Made by a program: the position numbers and the translations under genes. Of a stretch of 64,000 bases of DNA, positions 50,785 to 60,496 are shown one piece after another. The first letter of the stretch is position 1. Each line of letters begins with the position of its first letter. The DNA is from Gracilaria domingensis (lineage: Eukaryota > Rhodophyta > Florideophyceae > Gracilariales > Gracilariaceae). Location of the stretch: assembly GCA_022539475.1 (NCBI GenBank), contig VCMS01000027.1, positions 186,001 to 250,000 of the forward strand, read 5' to 3'. A model generated the notes under the pieces. The model saw nothing but the letters and a program-made list of their open reading frames with translations. It searched no databases and was not told the DNA's origin.

Positions 50785-51130
50785 TGTTGATGGCTACGCA
50801 GTGTAGGCACTGCATGGCTGGAAGAATTCAGCACAGATTTGTATCAGTTCCTGAATTGGAACTGCGTCGGTAGTTTGTACGCGCACGCACAAAGAATTGT
50901 GCAAGTGCAACCCACGATGGAGGGCAGTCCTCTGAATTCGCCTGAGTCAGGCACAATAAATACCCGGACACAGCAGCAATCTGCTAGTGTCCGGAGGCAT
51001 GCTCGGAAAGAACCTCCCGAAGCCTTTGTGTCTGCTCTTCTTGCTTTTGCCTTCCTCTGTCTTTCCTCGCACCGCCTATGCGAGCGACTACGTGCGACTG
51101 CACTCCGTCCTGTCTCTGTCTTGACCAACA
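50785..51130 (+). mobile_element. Solo LTR, copy 1
   Basis: 346 bp starting TGTTGATGGCTACGCAG and ending ACCAACA, flanked by an exact 5-bp duplication ACAAG (50780-50784 and 51131-51135). It contains CCTGAGTCAGGCACAATAAA followed by a hairpin in CCGGACAC...GTGTCCGG and AGGCAT, a plausible promoter and transcript start. It is the same family as 55902-56225. No internal retroelement region adjoins, so it is a solo LTR left by recombination. Confidence 0.85.
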
Positions 51131-51135
51131 ACAAG

Positions 51136-52154
51136 TGTAGTTGTAGTTTGTATGATAAAGATGATGATCACTTTACTCATCGCAAGATCGCGTAGTGTGT
51201 CGAATTTGAAGTACCTCCAGCATCGAGTCCAAGAGTCGACCGGTGACAGTGATGGCAAACTGTCAGGGCACGGTGCATAAAGACAAACTAAGTTGCAAAG
51301 CACCGCGGCAAGATGACGCATATCTCTGCAGAGCTGCTTGCAAAAGATGCTTCCGCTCTACGCTAATCATGAAATCGATTTCAGGTTTGACGTGGAGCAG
51401 AAGCATCAGATTCTTTGGTGACCCTGTAAGGCTATCTGCGTCCCACTTCGCGATCGACCCCGATAGCAAGTCGGACGACATTTGTCTCAACCTGAACAGT
51501 GAATATTAGTAGTGCTTACAGTATATCGATGTCATATTCGTGTCCAAGATGCATCGCTTGGAATCAAACATCATATTATGACCATCTTTCTGAGGAGAGA
51601 GGAGGGAGAGGGCCACTCCGTCCGATATCAAAACAGTTATGGTACAAAGTCGGAAACTTGACTCTTTTCGATCAAATGCTGATAGAAGTACTTCTCCTTC
51701 CATATCTGCACGACTTTATTCTTTACTGAACTATTCACTTTACCTTGCCGCTGTGACCATCTCCGATTTCGGCCAGACAATTCCTTTTTTTCTATTCATA
51801 TGGCTTTTTGTGCCATTAGTAGAGGGTTCCATTCTACGTAAACCAGAGCCCCTTACCCCATCCTCAATGATGTGAATATCTACAACATTCCGTGAATCCA
51901 TTCATCCGGTTTTCTCTCTCCCCTTTCCGTGCTCGCTATTTCTCGCTCTCACTCATTCGGACTTTAATTCAAAATCGGCAAATGTTCCATCATGTTGTAC
52001 TCTAAACCCAGAGGTTCTGGCCTTTTTTTCAAGATTACTAAAAACGTCACGGAGAATGAAAACGAATGCAAAACAAGACCTCACCCTCTCCATGTATTTT
52101 CTTGTTCTCCGCGCCGTGGCGTCAACAATTGAAACAGTTTCGAATTGAATCAAA
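51136..52154. other. Intergenic, leader region of the zinc-finger gene
   Basis: No supported gene in the first 900 bp. At 52155 an ATG (MDQRSKALYFSTSG) opens a short frame ending in a donor-like AG|GTGAGC at 52255. This may be a first exon of the downstream gene, but I cannot find an acceptor that keeps the frame. Confidence 0.4.
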
Positions 52155-52341
52155 ATGGATCAGCGGAGCAAAGCTCTGTACTTCTCTACCAGCGGCGCCG
52201 GCGCAAGCCAGTTCGTGACTGACGGAGGTGGAGCAGGTCGACCATCGCCCAGAGGTGAGCATTCTTTCTCGCGGATCCCACTACGAAAATCCTTACTTTG
52301 TCTTCTGTTATCCTGAGTGCCTAATCGGAAACAAACCTAAC

Positions 52342-53179
52342 ATGCAAAGCCATTATCTTTCGAAGCAGTTCACGTACTTTCTCCAACGAAGGTCTCTGTA
52401 TCACACCGGAATGGGATCCGATTCTACTCGAGGAAACCTCCCAGAAACTCAAGACTCATTATCTCTTCTGGTGGACGCCCCGACTGAAATCCAAGAACCT
52501 TCACGACTTCCTCCGATCTTGAGCATCTCTCCCACTCCTATTCCTGATCAGTGGCCGTCATCCTCTTGTGATTCCTCCTCTCGTGATTTTCAAACCATGA
52601 CCGCCACCGACGCAGCTGCGCCTGACATCGGCCACGTGGAACTCTCCGTCAATAGAGAAGCGATCTTCAAGCGTGCACGGGACCAGAACCCGAAGATGTT
52701 CTCTTGTACTCTGTGCCGGAAAACCTTTGGCAGAAAGCATCATTTGAGGAGGCACATCGAAAATGTACATCACAACGTAAGTTATGTTTTTTGCAATGTC
52801 TCACATGACTTCCCCTCGCTAACAGATTTTCTTGTCGCCCTACCCGTCATCCACATGCTCTCATCTTGCGCTCATGAACATGTTTGGACACAAGCAGAAT
52901 CGAAGATTTGTTTGTCACATCTGCTCCCATCCATTTGACCAGAGACAAAACTTGGACCGTCACCTCTCAACTGTTCATTTCATCTCGGATCTTTTCCAGT
53001 GTGAGGTATGCGGTGCTGCTTTCCCGCGAAGAGGAATGTTGAACTCTCACAAGAAGATAGTTCACCAAATCTTTGGCCGATACAAATGTGATTCATGCCT
53101 TGCCTATTTCACCACAAAGGACGACTTGGATACACATATCTCACGAGTTCATGAGACAGCTAGCGTCCATCCTCAGTGA
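52342..53179 (+). CDS. C2H2 zinc-finger protein, two exons
   Basis: Exon 1 is 52342-52776 and exon 2 is 52826-53179. The 49-nt intron (AAC|GTAAGT ... CTAACAG|ATT) is phase 0 and joins the first finger to the rest. Four C2H2 fingers result: FSCTLCRKTFGRKHHLRRH, FVCHICSHPFDQRQNLDRH, FQCEVCGAAFPRRGMLNSH and YKCDSCLAYFTTKDDLDTH. The N-terminal 100 residues are Ser/Pro-rich and of low complexity. It is likely a nuclear DNA-binding protein. The start is uncertain: the frame is open upstream to 52228 without an ATG, 52342 is the first in-frame ATG, and a separate upstream exon at 52155 is possible. The splice junction is strongly supported because both sides are finger-coding and in phase. Confidence 0.75.
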
Positions 53180-54589
53180 CGATGCTCCTTAAACCTATCT
53201 CTGTCGTTCAAACTATGGTGTAATCATAGCAATTTATCCACAGATGAGTAGTTTTTCTCCATGACTGTTAGTGTTGAGTCTGTATGTGCTTCCCAGTCTC
53301 TTCCACTGCTTGTAAAATGTCTGTACATAACGCTTTGCCTCAATCTTCTCGAAAGATTTGGATAACTCTTTTTTATTCAATGTGTTCTGTCATAGTTTCA
53401 GAACCATTCTGAACTCAGGCAGAAAGGTAGTCCTCGTCGCCATTCTTATAGGACGGAATCACATTTGTATCACTTCAGAAACATTAAACACCAAGGACTC
53501 ATCTTCGAAGCCTTTACATTCTGTAAGTGAATGGTACGGAAAGGAACGCAGAGTTTGTACGGACGATCGATCGAAAGGAGTGTGAAATGCAGAACAAGTG
53601 CTTCTGTTGTCGAGCAAAAAGGGGAAGGTTATGGACTAAGGTCCTGGCGTAGCGTTGGCAAGAAGGAATCCAGACTATACCAGTCCACTCAACTCCAAAA
53701 ACTTTCGATGCGAAACGGTTGCGAACTCATCAGGACTGAGACGGGGCAGTTTTCCCTGTTTCCAGAATGGACCGCATGAAATTCGCTTCCGCTTGCGAGA
53801 CACTTTGGATGGAGATTAGCCGGGGACAATGAACTTCATAACACCTCAAGATTCTCATTGACCGCTCTGATCAATTTCCCTCACTGTGTCCTGATTTCCA
53901 CTTCAAACCAAGTCCCTTTTGAACTCTGTTCCACTTAGATCTTGCTCTCCTTCTAGACGCAATGTTTCCCTCTGGAGCTAAGGTGAACGGAAAACGATCC
54001 GAAATCAATACTCCTAGTGCCAAGAAAGAACAATCAAACAAAAGGCCATCCAAGCTCTCTTCTTGCCTTTTTTAAACATCTGATGTTCTTTCTTTCTGTA
54101 TCTGTGCTTCACGGTTGTTCCAATTGGCAATTAATGAAGAAACTACCGCTGATTATGATACTCCTTCGGTGCGGAGCGAATCTACCGGAGACTGGCTGTG
54201 CATTTCATGAGAGATTATGGTTTGCGAAATCGATTGTGGGGTCGGCAATGTTTGGAGTTTTGCCGAAGCCGACGAAGACTGCTCGAACGAAATGCAGAAT
54301 TCGGTGCCAGGGGATGAACGATGTCTTTCGAAGGGTGACGGCGGGGAGAGCTGCCCCGAAGGTTGAATGGGTGGTTTGGCAACTCGGCCCGCCGCCGACG
54401 CCGGTGGGCGGGTAGCACGGCGGGGGCTCAAGTGGATGCTGCAGGCTGCGGCTGCCGGCGTCGGCGAATAGTTGTAGGCAGTGGGTGTAGGGGGTTTTGT
54501 GTTTACTCTGCCCTGCTGGACATAGTGTTCATGTTGAAAACGTGGTCGTTGTGGCGCAAAAATTAGGTTCGTATCCGTGTACACGTACC
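53180..54589. other. Intergenic, no supported gene
   Basis: About 1.4 kb. Frames at 53531-53779, 54017-54415 and 54153-54584 (minus) overlap and have no domain. GC-rich words appear near 54390-54480. Confidence 0.4.
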
Positions 54590-54651
54590 CAGTTGGGATA
54601 CAAACGATCTGTTTCTCTTCAACGCAAATGTTAGGGTGACAACACCCAATT

Positions 54652-54790
54652 CGGTGACATTCTGTCAGTGATATCGCTAGGATGACACTCTGTCAGTAAC
54701 ATGGTGGCATTCTGTCAAAGGCATGTCGGTTCGGTGACATTCTGTCACTGCCATGTCGCTCCGGTGGCAATCTGTCACTGACATGTCACT
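54652..54790 (+). repeat. Degenerate minisatellite, about five units
   Basis: Tandem units of about 23-31 bp with the core GGTGACATTCTGTCA followed by CTGACATGTCG-like sequence. The unit also occurs singly near 49708 in a related dispersed repeat. No coding. Confidence 0.65.
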
Positions 54791-55416
54791 ATCACGGGAA
54801 TGCTTTGGGTCGAGCAGCCCGCTGCTCATTTAGTTGTTCGAATTTGGGAGACAGAATTCCTCTCATGCTCCATGCAAATCGCTCAAAGACTTGTGAATTC
54901 CACTGAGACAGTCTTGTTACCCTCGGCTCCCACATGCCGATAGGCCGCGCGGTGAAGTTATCAGAACTGGTGAATGTTTCTCCTCGCGGAATATGTGGCC
55001 AAGGGATGTTTCAGTCACAACCTCGGATCCTAGTCTTCTGACTTCCAACACTGCGATTGCCTTTTGACTGTGGCTGCAATGCGAGGTGTTAGAAACGAAG
55101 TCGCAACACGTGCCAGACATCGTCGCCGCATCGTTCAATGCGAGGGGACTAAACAACGTGGACCACGTATGAGCGTTGTACACCAACACCACACGCGAGA
55201 CGTCATGTTGCAAAGAATGTTACACGACGTGTCAGTGTTACTCCTTTTTCCAAATATGTTTCGTTGTCGACTTTGAAACACTTCACATGACACACAACCA
55301 ACGTTTCCACATGGCAGCCATGTTCACGTCGTCCAAAGAAGCAGAAAGAATAAACCGTGTGGTTAGAAATCTGCTCACGTGAAAAACATCTAAGAACGCA
55401 CGGCCTCAACGGCTGC
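54791..55416. other. Intergenic, no gene seen
   Basis: Short frames on both strands without domains, ending at the target duplication of the next solo LTR. Confidence 0.4.
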
Positions 55417-55421
55417 GGTAC

Positions 55422-55770
55422 TGTTGATAATACCAGCAACGCTGACCCCGAAAAGGGGCGAACCCGAAGAAGAACCACAGTAGAATTTTAAGTATCCATT
55501 TATGGGAACAAGAAGCACAATAGAATTGTCAGTTACCATTTATGGAAACTATTGCATGGACTATCTAGTAGATAGCCACGCAATCGTTGGTAGCTCACCA
55601 TAGAGGAACACGCAACGCGATTGCGAATAAATGCTCGCTCTCGAAGGAAGAACTCCGAGAGCGAGAGGCATCCATCGACAGAGTCTGTCGAGGGTCCGTG
55701 CCTGTTCACCGTGCCTGCCCGTAGTAGCGCGAAGCGACCGAGTCCTCTTCTGCACCGTGCCCGAGCAACA
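55422..55770 (+). mobile_element. Solo LTR, related second family
   Basis: 349 bp from TGTTGATAATACCAGCAAC to GAGCAACA, flanked by an exact 5-bp duplication GGTAC (55417-55421 and 55771-55775). Same plan as the LTRs at 50785 and 55902 but a different sequence: GAATAAATG, then a 10-bp-arm hairpin CTCGCTCTCG...CGAGAGCGAG, then AGGCATC. No internal retroelement sequence adjoins. Confidence 0.85.
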
Positions 55771-55901
55771 GGTACCGTCATACTACCTCTGTGGCCAGCA
55801 ATTATCGGTGCCAGAGGGGAAGGACCCCAGATCCACTCTTGTAGAACGCTCCTTCTCTGGCACTTCCATGTGCGTAACCGAAAATCTCGTGGCTGTGATA
55901 C

Positions 55902-56225
55902 TGTTGATGGCTACGCAGTGTAGGCACTGCGTAGGTGGGGAAGTTCCACCACTACCAAATTCAGTTTGTAAACTGAATTGCGTAGGTTACCCACGCGCTG
56001 CGTGGGTCGCACCTGCGCAGTGAAACATTGTGATGTGCCTGAGTCAGGCACAATAAATACCCGGACACAGCAGCAGTCTGCTAGAGTCCGGAGGCATCAT
56101 CAGGGGAGTCCCCTGAGATCTTTTGTGCCTGCCCTTCTTGCTTTCGCCTCCCTTTTTTCCGCGCAGCCTCCCCGCGAGCGTCCACGTGCGACTGCAGTGC
56201 CGTCCTGTCTCTGTCTTAACCAACA
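55902..56225 (+). mobile_element. Solo LTR, copy 2 of the 50785 family
   Basis: 324 bp from TGTTGATGGCTACGCAG to ACCAACA, with an exact 5-bp duplication GATAC (55897-55901 and 56226-56230). It shares GCCTGAGTCAGGCACAATAA and the CCGGACAC hairpin with the copy at 50785, but the region between the start and this core has diverged. It sits only 130 bp from the preceding solo LTR. Confidence 0.85.
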
Positions 56226-56342
56226 GATACCACTTTCTCGGGTCATGTTAAGGTTGTGGTGCTGATCCCGCCATGGAGCGGAAACTGATTGCTGCATAGT
56301 TGTAATACAGCTTCCTACACAAGTGTGGTGTACCGGGAGGGG

Positions 56343-56430
56343 AGCAAAGCAGAGCCGGGGTTCGAACCCAGGACCCCGAGCTCACACAAAAAGCACACGA
56401 AGGTGGTTACCAACTGACCTATGGCCGCTC
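56343..56430 (-). other. tRNA-like sequence (pseudo-tRNA or SINE head)
   Basis: On the minus strand TAGGTCAGTTGG matches the RNA polymerase III A box with one mismatch, and about 50 bp later GGTTCGAACCC is a perfect B box inside a foldable T arm (CTGGG-TTCGAAC-CCCGG). However, an acceptor stem forms only out of register and the anticodon arm does not pair. It is therefore not a working tRNA; a pseudogene or tRNA-derived SINE head fits best. Confidence 0.5.
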
Positions 56431-56967
56431 CAGTGCGTGTGGCCCTCAAGCTTGCACTGCGGAGGTGTTATCGTAACCCTCTGTGACTTCCATCTGCAGC
56501 TGACAGCACTACAACAAGCTAGGATACATGTAGACTCTACTTTGTACTCTAGTATGTACTTTAGTAGTGGTCGATCAAGCTGGTTCGATGGGGCAGCCCG
56601 AGTCGAATCACGGCGTTGGAATGTGCATCACTGTGCCAAAATGGATTGTTGCTCATCATCTGAATGGCGAGCTTTGTATGCGCTTAGGCTATATCGAGTC
56701 CAATGCTCACAAATTATCCAATGAATCATACAATACGAGCTCTTTTTACTAATGGAGTTTGCCATCCACTTTTAAATGCAGCGACCATGAGAATTCTGAA
56801 TCCGATCACTACTTGCCCCTCACAATCCCTCCAATTGCCCTAGTGCCTTGCCTGATGAGCTACATCCGCTTGATAGCCATTCTCTGCTGAGATTGGCATC
56901 CTAATGGAGCAAGAGCCAGCGACAAAAGATATGCAGCGATTGAGGCATAGGGCTGAAAGCATCAAAT
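56431..56967. other. Intergenic, no gene seen
   Basis: Short plus-strand frames without domains. It contains the 3' flank of the minus-strand cysteine-rich gene. Confidence 0.4.
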
Positions 56968-57357
56968 TTAGGGCCTCCTGTACTTGAACGTTCCCTTGGC
57001 ATCTCCACCTCCATTACCACAAGCAGCAAAACAAGCTGCGCCACCGGTGATACAGAGCGGAGCACAACCCTCAGCCTCCGGAGCACATAAACCGATGCAA
57101 GCAGCCACTGCAGCCGAGCATGAGAGATCACAGATGATTTGCCCAGCACTGTTGAGCTTTTTCACCTTTGCGCAGCATTTCGTAACCTTCGAGTTAAAAA
57201 GCTTCACCTTGTCACTGTATCTCTTATTCTTGTATTGAGCCCAATGGAGTCTTGTGACGATGCTGCCTTTGTAAATGCTGTCACATCGTTTGTCGCGGGC
57301 TTGGACGATGGTGAGGAGTGAGAGGATGAAGGCTATAACGAAGGCGGATTTGATCAT
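56968..57357 (-). CDS. Small secreted cysteine-rich protein
   Basis: A 129-residue protein from the ATG at 57357. I chose this start because it opens a standard signal peptide (MIKSAFVIAFILSLLTIVQA); the frame extends 17 codons upstream without an ATG. The mature part begins RDKRCDS, has a basic middle, then eleven closely spaced cysteines after residue 58 (KCCAKV, CDLSCSAAVAACIGLC, CAPLC, CFAAC) and a Gly-rich, basic end. The C-x3-C spacing within alanine-rich helices recalls small disulfide-stapled helical peptides. I do not recognise the family; secretion and disulfide folding are the only safe inferences. A TATA box lies 135 bp upstream. Confidence 0.65.
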   Translation of the reverse strand: MIKSAFVIAFILSLLTIVQARDKRCDSIYKGSIVTRLHWAQYKNKRYSDKVKLFNSKVTKCCAKVKKLNSAGQIICDLSCSAAVAACIGLCAPEAEGCAPLCITGGAACFAACGNGGGDAKGTFKYRRP

Positions 57358-57490
57358 AGTGCGAAAGAAAGGGTAAGAATCAGGAATCTGTGCTTTTCTG
57401 AGTTTCAAAACGGCTGAAGAACTGGGTTGAGATCGTGAGTGGGTTGTTGTGGATGAGAGACAAAGAGGCAGTTGGAGCCATGCACATTTT

Positions 57491-57500
57491 TCCTTTTATA
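57491..57500 (-). promoter_or_regulatory. TATA box of the cysteine-rich peptide gene
   Basis: TATAAAAGGA on the minus strand, 135 bp upstream of the ATG at 57357. The sequence is close to the eukaryotic consensus and the distance allows a leader of about 100 nt. It is the clearest core promoter of a gene in this window. Confidence 0.6.
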
Positions 57501-58309
57501 CGGTACAAGAGTTGTTTGGTTCTTCAAATGAGCGCAGATCCAAACGAACGGGGCCGGATGTAGGCATTGCTGAAGAGAACGAGAGCCAAAGCATACATTG
57601 AGACGTTGTTTTGGAATGATGAAGACTGTTGTTGTTGGAACCAAAGCAGAATTGCCATTGCACCATTGTTCGTGGAGATTGTGGCAGACAGTAAGAATTT
57701 GAGAAAGGATGCTCACCGAGTAGCACAACTTGTGTAGTAGACGGCAGCACGAAATCTGTTCGTGAGGTGTGTTGTATCGCCAATTGTTTTCCTAACTCCA
57801 AACTTTATGCAAGATGGAATATAACACGGCACGAAGTGAGGGAGTTTGGGTTTACGCACCTGGTTTCTGGCTTTGAGATGTTTGCATTGTCGCCTCCGAA
57901 CTTACCTCATGGAAAAAGTGCTGGCGCTCTTGCCAAAAATACCACCGCAACAGCAGCGTGTATGTGCGTGCTTTAGAGAGAAAAAGCTCAACACGAAAGG
58001 AGAAAAGGAACTTAACGTATTAAGTTATACCGAGGGACGCCCACACATTCGGAGCCCTGTAGTGGCGACTATAAGGATTAGACTTCTAACTTTATCCGCA
58101 AGGTAAGGGAAGTAGAGATAACGATGGCTCGCCCTGGTCCTCTTGAACATCTTTGCAAGTAGCAAGGCTCAAGTTAGTTCGAGTTCAAGTTCGAATCTGT
58201 GGCAAATCCAGGAAACAGTGTGAACACGTGGAAGTCTTGTACACATCGAATCTGGCAAAAGTTTGCGAAAACAATGAAAATTAATCTTCTCACTTTTCCC
58301 GCGCTAATC
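57501..58309. other. Intergenic, no gene seen
   Basis: Short frames only. If the decayed gene at 58310-60496 were part of a viral genome, a polymerase frame might be expected here on the minus strand; I do not find one. Confidence 0.4.
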
Positions 58310-60496
58310 TTAGATGTGTATTTCCCACGTTGCACAGGCGTCCACGTTCATGTTCCAGCAAGGCCATTGCCCCACCTTGGCTGACAATCCGCTTCTGCCG
58401 TAGAAGCGAACCCTCTCATGCTCGAACACCTCCTCCAGCTGAATGAGCTGCCTCCTTGGGGAGAATCTCATTCTGAACAGGTTCAGTCCATCTACGGGCA
58501 CCCAGTAGCGCACTCCCCCGATCTTCGTCACTGCCGCAGACTTGAATACATCCCCAGACAGGAACGTCGTAACTTTGTATCCCTCGTCCCCACGAGCAGC
58601 CTCAGGGACGTAGCTCGAGAGCGACCCTCTCGCGCATTGCGCCTTCATATTATGACCGAACATATGTGTGAGCACGTAGACAAGTGCAGCCCGCCCGTAC
58701 TTTCCTTCCATGATGTCATTGAACAAGTTTTGTCCTCGAACAACGTCCCCGGATCTCACGTTGCTGAGAACAATTGTCAACCCGAACCCAGCAAACTCCA
58801 CAGTCTCAATTCTATTCAGGCACCTTTCAACGGCTTCCACGATTCTTCTGCTCGCCTTGTACAAGAGCAGCTCGTTACCTTGCACCCGTCGGAGATAATA
58901 TTCGATGCCGTTCCTGGTCACACTCACATACCTCGGTGTCGAAGTGCTGATCATCCATACATTTCCGCCAATAATCCCGCGCTCTTCCTCCCCTAATCGT
59001 AGTCTGCTTTCGCCTTCCAACGAGCAGGCCAAGTGATCAGGTAGTTGAACTTCTCTCGGATCAGGTCTTTCCAAAGCCCGATATCGTCGACAGAGGCTCC
59101 AGTAACCAGCTCAAACTGCCTTTCAACCCAGTCATCTTCATCAAAATCCACGTTATCTTTCTTTTCAACAACTGACCACCCTTCAACAGATCTGATTGAT
59201 CGTCAAAGTTAATTCGATATGCTTCACGTTTGTTATCTCCATCGCCCACGTATCCATTTAAATTGTCTCCTACCAGAATCCCCTTGATCAGCATTAATCT
59301 CAAAGAGAGCCCAAGAGCCACTGAGTTCGGCGACTTACCAAGCGCAATCTCGAGACGAAGCAAATCGCAAGCACGTTGAATTAACTTTTCGAAATTATCC
59401 CGAGATCCAACTGGCTGGCATACTGACCTGGTTAATAGAGTCAACAAGGACCTCGCTGAATCGCCGCAACTTAGCGTTGACCGAACTTCGTCATTATTCT
59501 ACCCTTGTTCTGCCGTCAGGTTTAGTTGGGTAGTAACAGATATCCTTCCGTCAACCTTATTGGCTACCATTATCAACCTTTTCAGTTCAAAGATTCCTTG
59601 ATTTAGGTACTTCACAGACATCCACAGATTCTTCACATGTGCTACAAAGCGCTCAGGTCTTCATAAATTGGTGAAAGGGTCAAGTTCATTGCATCTCACA
59701 CTACGCAACAGTGTCATAGTTTGTTGACGAATGAGGCAACTGCCATTGGAGCACTTCCTTTGACTTTGACACCTTCCACCTGGTATATGTTTTCGATCTT
59801 GTGCTTGCACATACTAATGAAGCGGTCAGTGCTCTTAGAATTGAGAAGACTGCAAATGGCCATAGTTTAGTCGCCGGAAATGAGCAAGTTGTGAATGGGA
59901 TGCACTTGGGCGTTGTAGCCCCTAACAATTAGACGGCTCGCGACTGCGGGTGCCGCTTCGAGAAAAATTGATCGTTTCTCTATCTTTCTGGATAAGAGCT
60001 CGACTAAAGATTTTCTGCCGACACAATCAAGGAAAGTTGTTGTGGGAATACTTCCTGGGCGGTGAACGGTGACATGCATGTCTCATGATGAAAAGCAGGC
60101 TCGTAGATCCATGGTTAATTCCTTCGGCTCGGTACCATTTCTTCCTTCGTTGCCGAGATTGATATACATCTCAGCTAACTGATAGACTCATGCAGACAGA
60201 AAAGATCCAATGTCTTCTTTCTTAAGCTGTTTGTACTGACCATTGTCGGTGCCATCAGCGCTCCAGTACTTTAGCATCTGTTCTCGAGTTACGATGTCCT
60301 CTACTCCCGAAGCGGCTCTGGACGATCTCAAGGGTTGACCATCTGTTCTCTACTTTGCTGTGGGTGAAAAACATACCCCGGAAGCTTGCTTGAAGTTTTC
60401 TCCCTTTTCATACGGAGAGTAGAAAAACTTGTGATTCAAAATGGATTTGGCTGGGACCGGGATGTACTCCCGTGACAGATTAACGGCAGAGTCCAT
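58310..60496 (-). pseudogene. Decayed gene of unknown, possibly viral, origin
   Basis: A protein-like reading runs on the minus strand from an ATG at 60496. The first frame goes to about 59650 with stops at 60350, 60188, 60083, 59867, 59714 and 59696. A frameshift near 59650 leads to a second frame (one stop at 59499) ending near 59160. A further shift leads to a stretch stopping at about 58999. A last open frame, about 230 codons, runs to 58310. In total this would be a protein of about 700 residues. I recognise no domain. The size suggests a capsid-like protein, and totivirus-like insertions are reported from Chondrus nuclear DNA as far as I recall, but this link is a guess. The last part (58310-58960) could be a separate, still open gene. 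Confidence 0.35.

Noticed and set aside
52155..52349. Upstream first exon of the zinc-finger gene
   Set aside because: The ATG at 52155 and the donor at 52255 look good, but the acceptors I tried (52349, 52365, 52368) shift out of the finger frame.
54652..54790. CRISPR-like array
   Set aside because: Units are degenerate and abut without unique spacers; this is a minisatellite in a eukaryotic genome.
50785..56225. One full-length LTR retroelement between the LTRs at 50785 and 55902
   Set aside because: Each LTR has its own different target duplication, and a two-exon zinc-finger gene, not gag-pol, lies between them.
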